Source of the DNA: Peribacillus simplex NBRC 15720 = DSM 1321
Lineage (GTDB): Bacteria; Bacillota; Bacilli; Bacillales; DSM-1321
DNA: 64,000 nt
Direction: 5' to 3'
Assembly (NCBI RefSeq): GCF_002243645.1
Contig: NZ_CP017704.1
Span: forward strand, 1,341,501 to 1,405,500
Below the pieces are notes generated by a model, which did not search any database, was not told where the DNA came from, and worked only from the letters and a program-made list of their open reading frames with translations. Positions within the stretch are counted from its first letter, which is position 1; each line of letters opens with the position of its first letter. Below, in pieces: positions 36,531 to 45,416 of this stretch. Both the position numbers and the translations under genes were made by a program.

Positions 36531-37520
36531 TTAATATATTAAAGCCACTATTTCTTCTTTCGTTACATTGCCAAAATAATGACGAACATCAATCTCATCT
36601 AGTACACTGCTGATTGCTTCCTTTTCATAGCGTGTTCCAGTAAGCTTTTGTTCAATATCCGCAACCTCTCCTACCCCGAAGAAATCACCGTAGATTTTAC
36701 AATTTCCAATGATTCCCCTGTTCACTTCTAGGCGGATGTCAACAGATCCCACAGCAAATCTATGTGAGTTTTGCAAGTTGAATTTAGGTGACTTTCCGTA
36801 ATTCCACTCCCAGTTTTGATACCTTTCTTCCGAGATTTTGTGAATTTTCTCCCAATCCGTCTCCGTTAAAACATACTCTGTAACCTTTCCGCTATCTTTG
36901 AAAATATTTTGCAGAAGGTATGAACGGAATTCTTCAACGGACATCGGTTCTTTTAAGAAATCAGCGATATTGCCGACACGGCTTCTTATCGATTTAATCC
37001 CTTTGGACTCGATTTTATCTTTTTTCACTTTTAAAGCGGATACAATGTGATCCATTTCTGATTGAAACAGCAATGTCCCATGACTGAACATTCTGCCCTT
37101 CGTTGAAAACATCGCGTTTCCCGAGATTTTCTTTCCTTCAGCCAAAATATCGTTACGACCGCTCAATTCAGCATGTATTCCAAGTTTCTCAAGCGTTTCC
37201 ACGACAGGTTGAGTGAATTTTTTGAAATTATGGAAACTATCCCCGTCATCCCTCGTAATGAAACTGAAATTGAGATTCCCTAGGTCATGATAAACCGCTC
37301 CACCCCCGGAAAGGCGGCGAACAACTGTAATGCCATTTCCATCTACATAATCTGCATTGATTTCTTCAATCGTGTTTTGATTTCTACCTATGATGATTGA
37401 AGGACGATTAATGTAAAAAAGTAGATAAGTTTCATCTATATTTAAATGTTTAAGCGCATATTCTTCGATGGCCAGGTTAATTCTTGGATCTGTAATTCCC
37501 TTATTATCAATAAAAAGCAC
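36531..37520 (-). CDS. lplJ: Lipoate-protein ligase LplJ
   Basis: 329 residues. Activates lipoate with ATP and attaches it to 2-oxoacid dehydrogenases and GcvH. Family motifs: IIGRNQNTIEEIN, VVRRLSGGGAVYHDLGNLNFSF and KISGNAMFSTKGRMFSHGTL. Read from a GTG start behind AAGGAGGAACAATT. Length equals B. subtilis LplJ (YhfJ), and the neighbours lcfB and yhfI match. Cytoplasmic. Confidence 0.93.
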   Translation of the reverse strand: MLFIDNKGITDPRINLAIEEYALKHLNIDETYLLFYINRPSIIIGRNQNTIEEINADYVDGNGITVVRRLSGGGAVYHDLGNLNFSFITRDDGDSFHNFKKFTQPVVETLEKLGIHAELSGRNDILAEGKKISGNAMFSTKGRMFSHGTLLFQSEMDHIVSALKVKKDKIESKGIKSIRSRVGNIADFLKEPMSVEEFRSYLLQNIFKDSGKVTEYVLTETDWEKIHKISEERYQNWEWNYGKSPKFNLQNSHRFAVGSVDIRLEVNRGIIGNCKIYGDFFGVGEVADIEQKLTGTRYEKEAISSVLDEIDVRHYFGNVTKEEIVALIY

Positions 37521-37561
37521 AATTGTTCCTCCTTGTAGACTTCATATCACTGATGTTTCAT

Positions 37562-38296
37562 TTATAGTTGGAATTCGAGATTGGTTTTAGCAACCGCTAT
37601 TTCCCTTTTGAATACCTCGGATGCTTCTTTTTTCAGTTGATCTAGATTCCCATAATGAGGGAGATGAGTTAACAGCAAAAGCTGGACGTCAGCCTTTTCT
37701 GCTAGCATGCCCGCTTCTCTTGCCGTCATATGTCCAGCCTTTGAACCATCCATATCACTGTAAAAGTTACTTTCACATAATAAAACATTAGCGTCTTTAG
37801 CGAAATCTGCAAGCTCATCCATATATGAACTGTCACCTGTGTAAACTATCGAATGATTTTCAGCTTCAATCCTCATTGCATAACAAGGGACTGGATGTTT
37901 TGTTTTCATGAACGTAAATTTACACGGTCCAATGGTTAAGGGTTGATCAGCAGAATAGGCTATACCCTTTGTCACGTCTTTATAAGTTAATTTACCAAAT
38001 TCGACTTCGTCTAAATCATGACCATAAATAGGAATGGTCCTTTTTTCGCTGCCCAATATCTGCTGAATGAACGCAGCGTGCTGCAGGACACCAATATCCG
38101 CTACATGATCCGGATGATAGTGGGATAATACAACTGCACCAAGGTCCTCCGGCTTCATATGGTTTTGCAGCTGTGATAGAACACCGCTGCCACAATCAAG
38201 CAGAATGCGAAAATCTTCATATTCAAGCAAATAGCCGGAACTTGCCTCATTTTTAGCTGGATAACCGCCCCAGCAGCCAATTACGGTGATTTTCAT
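37562..38296 (-). CDS. yhfI: MBL-fold hydrolase YhfI
   Basis: 244 residues; RNase Z/phosphodiesterase-like metallo-beta-lactamase fold. Metal ligands HYHPDHV (HxHxDH), TGDSSYM and LLLTHLPHYG near the C-terminus are present. Start MKITVIGCWGG with AAAGGAG nine bases upstream; the longer reading begins within the leader. Position and length match B. subtilis YhfI, of unknown substrate. Lies 41 bp upstream of lplJ, likely in one transcript. Confidence 0.88.
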   Translation of the reverse strand: MKITVIGCWGGYPAKNEASSGYLLEYEDFRILLDCGSGVLSQLQNHMKPEDLGAVVLSHYHPDHVADIGVLQHAAFIQQILGSEKRTIPIYGHDLDEVEFGKLTYKDVTKGIAYSADQPLTIGPCKFTFMKTKHPVPCYAMRIEAENHSIVYTGDSSYMDELADFAKDANVLLCESNFYSDMDGSKAGHMTAREAGMLAEKADVQLLLLTHLPHYGNLDQLKKEASEVFKREIAVAKTNLEFQL

Positions 38297-38469
38297 GCTT
38301 AGGCACTCCTTTTTTTCTCTCAATGACTTCCCCATTAATATAAACTATTCTTGCCCTTATTTCACCTTTTTTACTTATGTTATAAAACATTCATTGACTT
38401 TATAAATCTGTTATAATACAATGAAACCATAGAAAAGCGAATAATAAAAAAATTCAGGAGATGATGTTC

Positions 38470-38598
38470 ATGATTCAAAGTAGCGTTGAGTTCTTTAAAA
38501 ACCTGCCTCCGAAACAATGCACGGAATGCGGAAAAAAAATTGAAGAACAGCACGAATGTTATGGAAACCACTGTGATCATTGCCTTTCTGGAGAGTAG
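38470..38598 (+). CDS. yhfH: Small zinc-ribbon-like protein YhfH
   Basis: 42-residue peptide read from the DNA: starts MIQSSVEFFKNLPPKQ and holds the cysteine pairs CTEC and CYGNHCDHC, a likely zinc knuckle. The ATG at 38470 is chosen because AGGAG ends nine bases upstream; two earlier in-frame ATGs abut the ribosome binding site. Divergent from yhfI as in B. subtilis. Function unknown. Confidence 0.8.
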   Translation: MIQSSVEFFKNLPPKQCTECGKKIEEQHECYGNHCDHCLSGE

Positions 38599-38677
38599 TA
38601 GTCTTGTGTTTCACCATCCGCTTCCCAAATAGCAGGATGATTTCATATAAGGTTCGATTTCGCAGCTGAAAAACATC

Positions 38678-38728
38678 CCCAATAAAAAGAAGAGATACCG
38701 ACGATCGGTATCTCTTCTTTTTATTGGG
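38678..38728. terminator. Very long bidirectional terminator, yhfH / yhgD
   Basis: A perfect 24-bp stem (38678-38701 with 38705-38728) and a 3-nt loop CGA. The arms include AAAAAGAAGAGATACCGA, so both strands carry a T-run inside the stem. It lies between convergent genes. Confidence 0.85.
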
Positions 38729-38761
38729 ATTCATTGCCTTCCAGCAAAAAAAATAGAATTA

Positions 38762-39337
38762 TCACGTAACGGATAATCCTTTGAACAAATATATTTTAAA
38801 TAGTTCAGCAATTTCCTCTTTCTCTAATGGGGCATGGTTCCTTTCCCAATCAAAAATCAGGGCAAGGTACATCTTTAACATCAGGAAAGCTGTTATCTCT
38901 GGATCACAAGGCTGTATATAGCCCTTTTCAATCGCTATTTTTAGTTTTTCCTTAATGTAGGATACAATGGCTTCTTCCATTTCATTAACCATTTCTTGAA
39001 CGGCCGGCGTACCAATTTCCCGTTCCTCCTGAAGAAGTTTCAAAGATAATTGATGTTCCTGCCTGAACTCCAGAATTCGATAAACGGCCCGATGCAGATT
39101 TTCAAAAAAGGAGAGTTGGTCATCCAAAGATTGTTCCGCCTCATATTTCATTTCCTCAATCATCCGCTGAACGATTTCTTTAAACAGTTCTTCTTTATTT
39201 TTATAAAAGGTATAAATGGTCCCTTTACCCACATTGGCAATTTTAGCGACTTGATCCATCGTCGTTGCCTTATATCCAAAAAGTGAAAACGACTTGGTCG
39301 CGGCTTCTAAAATTAATTTTTTACGATCAACAGACAT
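38762..39337 (-). CDS. yhgD: TetR-family regulator YhgD
   Basis: 191 residues; N-terminal helix-turn-helix AATKSFSLFGYKATTMDQVA and GKGTIYTFYKNKEELF, C-terminal ligand domain of the YhgD type ending IYLFKGLSV. In B. subtilis yhgD lies upstream of the membrane gene yhgE; here yhgE is absent and the next gene is convergent yhfH. Start ATG after AGAGGTGTGAA. An imperfect palindrome just upstream may be its own operator. Confidence 0.88.
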   Translation of the reverse strand: MSVDRKKLILEAATKSFSLFGYKATTMDQVAKIANVGKGTIYTFYKNKEELFKEIVQRMIEEMKYEAEQSLDDQLSFFENLHRAVYRILEFRQEHQLSLKLLQEEREIGTPAVQEMVNEMEEAIVSYIKEKLKIAIEKGYIQPCDPEITAFLMLKMYLALIFDWERNHAPLEKEEIAELFKIYLFKGLSVT

Positions 39338-39353
39338 TTCACACCTCTAATCC

Positions 39354-39367
39354 TGACCAATCGGACA
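39354..39367. promoter_or_regulatory. Imperfect palindrome, candidate YhgD operator
   Basis: TGACCAATCGGACA fits the near-symmetric pattern TGWCCRATYGGWCA, 17 bp upstream of the yhgD start. TetR regulators often bind such sites in their own promoter. Weak evidence. Confidence 0.3.
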
Positions 39368-39620
39368 AAACAGTCATTATGTTCAACGATATCATACCAA
39401 AAATATTCAGTCTTTTCAATTAAATTTTCAATTTTTTAGAGAAACAATGGCCATCCTCCTTACTGGACAGCCACTTTTTCGAAAATAGGATATTTATTTA
39501 AGTCAGCAAGGTAAAGTAAAAAAGCGTCGCTTTTCCAGGTGTATAGCATCTATCAACTTCATATGAAAATATGTAGAGCACATTGCAAGCATGGTTAAAC
39601 TAATTACCTCTTTTGACTGA

Positions 39621-40556
39621 TCACTTTTCCTGTAATTTATTTAATATGATTGTGGCCAAAGCATCGATGAATTCAGGTTTAACATTGGGCATATCAGGCC
39701 TATAGTAGCATGCACCAATATCTTCAGTCACAACCTTACATTCATAATCGTTATCATAAAGGACTTCAAGATGCTCGGCAACAAAGCCAACAGGAATATA
39801 AATGAAAGCTTTATAACCTTTTGCTTGATGAAGATCTCTGGTTAAATCCTGTACATCAGGTCCCAACCATGGTTCAGGTGTTTGTCCAGCACTTTGCCAG
39901 CCTACTGCATAATTGGTAACCCCTGCGCCCTTAGCAATCATGTCTGCCGTTTCTTTCAGTTGATTTGGATACGGATCTCCTGATTGCAAGATTTTTTCAG
40001 GGAGGCTATGTGCCGACACAATCAAAGCGAAATTATCGCGTTCTTCCGAGGTCATTTTTCCGATTACTTCTTTTACTTGGTCTACCCAATATTGAATGAA
40101 TTTTGGCTCATCATACCAGCTTTCAACGGAAGTGATGGTCAGGTCCCCCAATTTAGCGGCTTCATCCTCGGCACGTCCATTATAAGACTTCACGCTGAAT
40201 GTTGAAAAATGCGGTGCCAAAACTATACTGACCGCTTCTTTGATTCCATCTTCATGCATTTGTTTCACTGCGTCTTCAACAAAAGGTTCAATATGTTTCA
40301 GTCCAAGATATGCCTTGAATTCAACTTCCTCCTGAACGGAATTCAATTTCTTTTCAAGGGCTTCAGCTTGTCCTGCTGTTATTTTTGCAAGCGGGGATAA
40401 TCCACCGATCGCTTCATATCTGCCTTTTAGGTCGGCAATCAATTCGTCGCTAGGCCGTCTCCCATGACGAATATGTGTATAATATCTTTCAATATCCTCT
40501 TCAGTGTACGGAGTACCATAAGCCATCACTAAAAGGCCCATTTTTTTTCTTGACAT
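39621..40556 (-). CDS. hemH: Ferrochelatase (coproporphyrin ferrochelatase)
   Basis: 311 residues; inserts iron into coproporphyrin III in the Gram-positive heme route (in older terms, protoporphyrin). Visible: [25 protein letters not shown] at the start, active-site [27 protein letters not shown] and [14 protein letters not shown]. Length typical of Bacillus HemH/CpfC. Start ATG after AAGAGGTGTAACTTC. It follows hemE by about 80 bp on the same strand, so is probably co-transcribed. hemY, next in B. subtilis, is missing. Confidence 0.95.
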   Translation of the reverse strand: MSRKKMGLLVMAYGTPYTEEDIERYYTHIRHGRRPSDELIADLKGRYEAIGGLSPLAKITAGQAEALEKKLNSVQEEVEFKAYLGLKHIEPFVEDAVKQMHEDGIKEAVSIVLAPHFSTFSVKSYNGRAEDEAAKLGDLTITSVESWYDEPKFIQYWVDQVKEVIGKMTSEERDNFALIVSAHSLPEKILQSGDPYPNQLKETADMIAKGAGVTNYAVGWQSAGQTPEPWLGPDVQDLTRDLHQAKGYKAFIYIPVGFVAEHLEVLYDNDYECKVVTEDIGACYYRPDMPNVKPEFIDALATIILNKLQEK

Positions 40557-40634
40557 GAAGTTACACCTCTTTTAAAAATTTCGTTCTTTTATTGTTCATC
40601 CAATTAAGTATTTTTAGCAAATGGATCGCTCACC

Positions 40635-41678
40635 TTACTTCATTTTTGATGAATATTCATGAATGAAAGCGGTCAGCCTCTTCAGTGTTTCCGGGTTTAC
40701 GGAAGGGAAAACCCCATGTCCAAGATTAAAGATGTAGCCATCTTGTTCCATGCCCTGATCCAGGATCCTTTTTGTCCGTTCTTCTATAACATCCCATGAT
40801 GATAATAGTAGGGCAGGATCAAGATTACCTTGTACCGTTTTCTGTATTCCCATTTGTCTTGCTTCTGTAATTGGTAGTCTCCAATCAAGCCCGACTACAT
40901 CAATCGGAAGATCATTCCACTCAAGTGCCAAGTGACTTGCGCCGACCCCGAACATGATTAGCGGTACATTTTCTTCACGCAATGAAGAAAAGATACGAGT
41001 CATGATTGGCTTGATGAATACTCGGTAATCTTCAACGTTCAAAGCACCCACCCATGAATCAAAGATTTGGACGGCTTTAACGCCGGCTTTAATTTGTGAC
41101 TTGACATAGATGATGATCATATCCGCTAACTTATCCATTAATGCAAACCAGGCCTTTGGCTCGGAATACATGAAAGCTTTCGTCTTATTGTAGTTTTTGG
41201 AGGGACCGCCTTCAATCATGTATGAAGCAATGGTGAACGGTGCCCCGGAGAAACCGATCAAAGGAACTGACAATTGCTCCGTGGTCAATAATTTAATCGT
41301 GTCCAACACATATGGGATGTCTTTCTCTGGGTTCAATTCACCTAATTTTTCAACATCTGTCACCGATTTGATCGGATTGGATATGACCGGACCGATTCCG
41401 GACTTAATCTCAACATCGACACCAATGGCTGGTAGCGGTGTCATTATATCTTTATATAAAATCGCAGCGTCAACATCATATTGCTCAACTGGCAATCTAG
41501 TCACATAAGCGCATAATTCCGGCTGATGAGTAATTTCAAAAAGGGAATACTTCTCTTTCAATTTACGGTATTCCGGCTGTGAACGGCCAGCCTGTCGCAT
41601 ATACCAAACAGGCACATGATCCGTTTTCTCTCCTCTCGCAGCTTTTAAAAATGTATCATTCGTAATTTCCTTAGACAT
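40635..41678 (-). CDS. hemE: Uroporphyrinogen decarboxylase
   Basis: 347 residues; decarboxylates uroporphyrinogen III to coproporphyrinogen III. N-terminal [45 protein letters not shown] and [11 protein letters not shown] are all intact. Start set at [10 protein letters not shown], preceded by AAAGGTGG; an upstream Met adds seven residues without support. First gene of hemE-hemH, divergent from hmoB. Confidence 0.95.
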   Translation of the reverse strand: MSKEITNDTFLKAARGEKTDHVPVWYMRQAGRSQPEYRKLKEKYSLFEITHQPELCAYVTRLPVEQYDVDAAILYKDIMTPLPAIGVDVEIKSGIGPVISNPIKSVTDVEKLGELNPEKDIPYVLDTIKLLTTEQLSVPLIGFSGAPFTIASYMIEGGPSKNYNKTKAFMYSEPKAWFALMDKLADMIIIYVKSQIKAGVKAVQIFDSWVGALNVEDYRVFIKPIMTRIFSSLREENVPLIMFGVGASHLALEWNDLPIDVVGLDWRLPITEARQMGIQKTVQGNLDPALLLSSWDVIEERTKRILDQGMEQDGYIFNLGHGVFPSVNPETLKRLTAFIHEYSSKMK

Positions 41679-41949
41679 TAATATCCACCTTTCAAGCAAT
41701 CACGTTTCTATTTTTATTCATTACCTACATAGAATATCAGAAGGATGTTGAATTTCAAATCGAATCTCCTTAAACTATAGCTTTTTCTATAATAGAAGTA
41801 TAGCCAACCTATATATTTGTCAGAAAATCGACGTTTTTATAAGTATCTTACCTGTACCCAAGCCTAATGGTTAGTTTGTAAATGGTAAAAGCACTATTCA
41901 TTGGGTAAAATGGGTATACAGGTACTATATAGATATTGGAGGGGAATTT

Positions 41950-42465
41950 ATGAATGTATTCATCACATCAGGCAGTTTCGATTTTTTGAAAATCAAAAAA
42001 GATAAGCATCCGAATGAAAAAATATTACTTATGCAAAATCCTGGCACTGCAGTACTTTTACATGAAACAGCAGGTAAAACGATCTTCAGCTCTCCACGTA
42101 AGTATGAAGTAGTTGATGGGAAAGGAAACCTTCAGGATCATGGGTATGTAGTCATGAACAATATACCTGTCAGTGAAGAAGGAAGGCCGGTATTCGAACA
42201 TCGTTTTAAAAACAGGGCCGAATTCATCGAAAATGAACCAGGTTTCGTCGCACTTCGTGTACTGCGGCCAATCAACTCTGAAACTTATGTAATCTTAACG
42301 ATTTGGGAGAAACAAACCGATTTCTTGAACTGGAAGAAATCCAGTTCCTTTCAGAAGGCGCATAACAGCGACTCCAAAGCTCCCGTTACGAATTCCAGCC
42401 AGAAGATGTTTTCAGGTGAAGCCTATGTTACGCAGTATACTTTGGTGAAGGATTCAGAAGAATAA
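41950..42465 (+). CDS. hmoB: Heme-degrading monooxygenase HmoB
   Basis: 171 residues; N-terminal extension plus a C-terminal ABM (antibiotic biosynthesis monooxygenase) domain with EHRFKNRAEFIENEPGFVAL and VILTIWEKQTDFLNWKKS. In B. subtilis HmoB (YhgC) opens heme to release iron. ATG after TTGGAGGGGAATTT. Divergent from hemE, which fits a heme balance locus. Intergenic 41679-41949 is AT-rich; no Fur box was convincing there. Confidence 0.85.
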   Translation: MNVFITSGSFDFLKIKKDKHPNEKILLMQNPGTAVLLHETAGKTIFSSPRKYEVVDGKGNLQDHGYVVMNNIPVSEEGRPVFEHRFKNRAEFIENEPGFVALRVLRPINSETYVILTIWEKQTDFLNWKKSSSFQKAHNSDSKAPVTNSSQKMFSGEAYVTQYTLVKDSEE

Positions 42466-42481
42466 TCCATTCTTGCTCAAT

Positions 42482-42513
42482 AAGAGGCCCATCCCTCAAA
42501 GGTGGGCCTCTTT
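42482..42513 (+). terminator. Terminator of hmoB
   Basis: AAGAGGCCCA and TGGGCCTCTT around an 11-nt loop, just after the hmoB stop codon. Confidence 0.8.
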
Positions 42514-42649
42514 GAATTCATAGTAATACAGACCGTTATTTTGGACGGCCCAAAAATCATATAAACCTATAACAATCCGACAAATTCCTTCTTTATTTCC
42601 GGGGAAATGCAACGGATATTTACATATATTTCATCTAAGAATCCTTTTT

Positions 42650-43273
42650 TCAAAGTACTCTCCGCCCCAGGTACTTATACAAATTAAACAAGGTTAAACT
42701 ATATGCAGCTCCTAGTGCAAAACCTGCCAAGATATCAGTTGGAAAATGAACTTTCATAATGATCCTGCTGACTCCGATGAGCAGAACCATACAAACGAAG
42801 CCGATTCCCACTGCCCATTTCAAAAAGTCTCCTTTAACTTCTTTAATAATTAAATAAGCAACCATACTGAAGAAAATAAGGCCTACCATTGCGTGACCAC
42901 TTGGAAAACTGAAACCGGTGGTCTCCATCAAATGATTTTCAGGGCGCGCTCTTTGAATATGATTTTTTATCCACCCGTTTAATACATCGCCCCCAGTGAC
43001 TCCGATAGAGAATACGGCCATGGTCCAATAATCCTTCTTTATTATCCACAAATATAGAACACATAGTAAGCTTCCAAAACCAATGAACTTGGATTTCCCA
43101 AGATAGGTAATGGACTTGAAGAAAGTGAACGAAAAAGTATTTTCACCTACGGAAAAAAGTTCCGCAATATATGTATCGAACGCTAAAGTCTTCTCACTCT
43201 GGACTTCATGCATCAAAAAAAAGAATAGCAACAAGCAAAGCAAAACCATAGCAATCCAGGAATATTTAATCAT
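42650..43273 (-). CDS. PAP2-family membrane phosphatase
   Basis: 207 residues with about six helices and the full acid phosphatase triad: KNHIQRARP (KxxxxxxRP), PSGH, and SRIIMKVHFPTD. Such enzymes dephosphorylate undecaprenyl pyrophosphate or phosphatidylglycerophosphate at the membrane; which one is not visible. ATG after GAGGAGAG. Monocistronic, divergent from yhaA. Confidence 0.88.
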   Translation of the reverse strand: MIKYSWIAMVLLCLLLFFFLMHEVQSEKTLAFDTYIAELFSVGENTFSFTFFKSITYLGKSKFIGFGSLLCVLYLWIIKKDYWTMAVFSIGVTGGDVLNGWIKNHIQRARPENHLMETTGFSFPSGHAMVGLIFFSMVAYLIIKEVKGDFLKWAVGIGFVCMVLLIGVSRIIMKVHFPTDILAGFALGAAYSLTLFNLYKYLGRRVL

Positions 43274-43365
43274 TATATAACTCTCCTCGAGGTATTTAAT
43301 TCTCTTTGAATTATTCAGAATATGATATACTATTTACAATTAAACCAATCATTGGGAGGTGCAAA

Positions 43366-44577
43366 ATGATACAGCGATTACACAATCTTCTAGATGGTTC
43401 GTATGAAGAAATGGTTTCCATCAGGCGTTATCTTCATCAACATCCCGAGCTTTCTTTTCAAGAAACCCAAACGGCGGCCTTCATCGCTGGATATTATGAA
43501 AAACTTGGAATCGAACACCGGACGAATGTAGGCGGTAATGGTGTTATTGCCAAGGTCACAGGCAATAAGCCTGGTAAAACCGTAGCATTGCGCGCTGATT
43601 TCGACGCCTTACCCATTCAAGATGAAAAAGAAGTTTCCTATAAATCTTCCGTACCCGGGGTAATGCATGCGTGTGGACACGATGGCCATACTGCGACACT
43701 CCTTGTCCTTGCAAAAAACCTGAATGAACTGAAGGATGAGCTCGAAGGTGAATATATATTTATCCATCAGCATGCTGAAGAATATGCTCCAGGAGGTGCC
43801 AAACCAATGATTGAGGCTGGCTGCCTTGATGGGGTGGATGTAATTTTCGGCACCCATTTATGGGCTACTGTCCCTACCGGAACAGTCCAATACGCTTATG
43901 GACCTATTATGGCCGCTGCTGACCGTTTTGAAATCATCATTCAAGGGCAGGGCGGCCATGGAGCCCAGCCGCATAAAACCCGTGATGCAATCGTAGTCGG
44001 CTCTCAGCTAGTCATGGCCCTACAGCAAATAGTAAGCCGCCGCCTTAACCCAATAGATTCTGCAGTCATTACCGTCGGTTCCTTTGTAGCGGATAATGCC
44101 TTTAACGTCATAGCAGATAAGGCTAAAATAATCGGTACCGTCCGCACTTTCAAGGAAGATGTCCGTTCATTCATAAGCGAAGAAATGGAGCGAATTGTTA
44201 AAGGAACCTGCCTAGCTGCTGACTGCACTTATGAATATCAATACTTTCAAGGTTATCCAGCTGTTATTCCACATGTTGAGGAAACTAAATTCCTAATCGA
44301 AAGCACTGAGTCCGTCAAGGAAGTTTTGATTACAGAGGAAATCGACCCGGATATGACAGGTGAAGATTTTTCTTATTATTTACAAAATGTAAAAGGTACA
44401 TTCTTCTTTACAGGGGCCAGGCCAAAAAATGAACATACATATCCGCATCATCATCCTTTGTTTGACATTGATGAAAAAGCGATGCTCATTGCAGCCAAAA
44501 TATTAGGCACTGCAGCGGTAACCTATCACAATAAGAAACAATCATCCCAAAAGGTGAATGAATCTTTATTGCGGTAA
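43366..44577 (+). CDS. yhaA: M20-family amidohydrolase YhaA
   Basis: 403-residue zinc peptidase/N-acyl amino-acid hydrolase type. Ligands: HQHPELSFQE, ALRADFDALPI, MHACGHDGHTA and HQHAEE; dimer domain GQGGHGAQPHKT; and MTGEDFSYYL. Start at MIQRLHNLLD behind TGGGAGGTGCAAA; an earlier in-frame ATG would translate the promoter region. Adjacent to ecsC as in B. subtilis. Exact substrate unknown. Confidence 0.85.
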   Translation: MIQRLHNLLDGSYEEMVSIRRYLHQHPELSFQETQTAAFIAGYYEKLGIEHRTNVGGNGVIAKVTGNKPGKTVALRADFDALPIQDEKEVSYKSSVPGVMHACGHDGHTATLLVLAKNLNELKDELEGEYIFIHQHAEEYAPGGAKPMIEAGCLDGVDVIFGTHLWATVPTGTVQYAYGPIMAAADRFEIIIQGQGGHGAQPHKTRDAIVVGSQLVMALQQIVSRRLNPIDSAVITVGSFVADNAFNVIADKAKIIGTVRTFKEDVRSFISEEMERIVKGTCLAADCTYEYQYFQGYPAVIPHVEETKFLIESTESVKEVLITEEIDPDMTGEDFSYYLQNVKGTFFFTGARPKNEHTYPHHHPLFDIDEKAMLIAAKILGTAAVTYHNKKQSSQKVNESLLR

Positions 44578-44579
44578 TG

Positions 44580-44610
44580 GTAAAGGGACGGGTTATCCCC
44601 GTCCCTTTAC
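44580..44610. terminator. Bidirectional terminator, yhaA / ecsC
   Basis: GTAAAGGGACGG-loop-CCCGTCCCTTTAC between the two convergent stop codons; one arm overlaps the ecsC stop codon. Confidence 0.85.
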
Positions 44611-45314
44611 TCTTTAAGAAGTCTAATTCGGTAACAATTTACAGCCGTCTCCCCAAGATGTTCCAACAAATGATGGTTGGCATATGCACCGACAGCTGCC
44701 CCAAAACCTGGAACAAGCTGGAACATTTTGATGACATCGATGTGATCGCGATATTCCTGCTGAAATTCTTGCCAGTCTATTTCCGGCCATTTACCTGAAT
44801 CCCATTCTTCTATTACCCGTAACGTTTCCAGTTTTTTTTCCTCGCTTGAAAATGCCATCTGGAAGATATGGAGAATGAACAGGCGTTCTTCATATTTATT
44901 TGGATCGAAACCGTATATACGGGATATTTCGAATAATAACTTCATCTTGATGCTAAGCAGTAATGGGAAATCTGCCAATCCAATTAAAAGCCCTGCCGCC
45001 CCGGTTCCCACACCTTCTATAACGGCAGTTTTCCGATATGCCGTTACAGTTTCCGCAACCCATTCTTCTTTTTGCTGCAAGGATAGAAGCACTACATTTT
45101 TTTCTTTAGACATATATTTAGAACCTGATAATACGGCCTCTATCATCCCTTTAATACTATCAGTAATCATTTTGTGCACTCGATCTGGAATATAACTATT
45201 CAATTTGATTTGCGCCTTTTTGGACATCCGCTCAAGTCTGCCGGATTTCTTGGCTACTTTCTTTTTCCATGATACTAGTTCCGATAATGCCTTTTGTCCA
45301 TATTCATCCATCAT
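44607..45314 (-). CDS. ecsC: EcsC family protein
   Basis: 235 residues, same length as B. subtilis EcsC. Central hydrophobic Gly-rich segment VIEGVGTGAAGLLIGLADFP and a second near VPGFGAAVGAYANHHL. Function unknown; genetically linked to the EcsAB transporter that affects secretion, competence and sporulation. ATG after CGGAGGTGTTAA. A terminator lies between ecsB and ecsC, so it has its own transcript here. Confidence 0.88.
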   Translation of the reverse strand: MMDEYGQKALSELVSWKKKVAKKSGRLERMSKKAQIKLNSYIPDRVHKMITDSIKGMIEAVLSGSKYMSKEKNVVLLSLQQKEEWVAETVTAYRKTAVIEGVGTGAAGLLIGLADFPLLLSIKMKLLFEISRIYGFDPNKYEERLFILHIFQMAFSSEEKKLETLRVIEEWDSGKWPEIDWQEFQQEYRDHIDVIKMFQLVPGFGAAVGAYANHHLLEHLGETAVNCYRIRLLKE

Positions 45315-45383
45315 TTAACACCTCCGTTAAATATGTATATACCCCCAATGAAGCTTTTATTTTCAATTTTCATTTCTTAAAAG

Positions 45384-45415
45384 AAAAAGCTGATTTTATG
45401 AAAAATCAGCTTTTG
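45384..45415 (-). terminator. Terminator of ecsAB
   Basis: AAAAGCTGATTTT and AAAATCAGCTTTT around a 3-5 nt loop, immediately after the ecsB stop codon on the minus strand. Confidence 0.75.
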
Positions 45416-45416
45416 A

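Noticed and set aside
41700..41949. Fur or PerR box between hemE and hmoB
   Set aside because: No sequence approached the consensus well enough.
43306..43365. Longer start for the M20 amidohydrolase
   Set aside because: The first 20 codons read through the promoter-like region; the strong GGGAGGT lies before the second Met.
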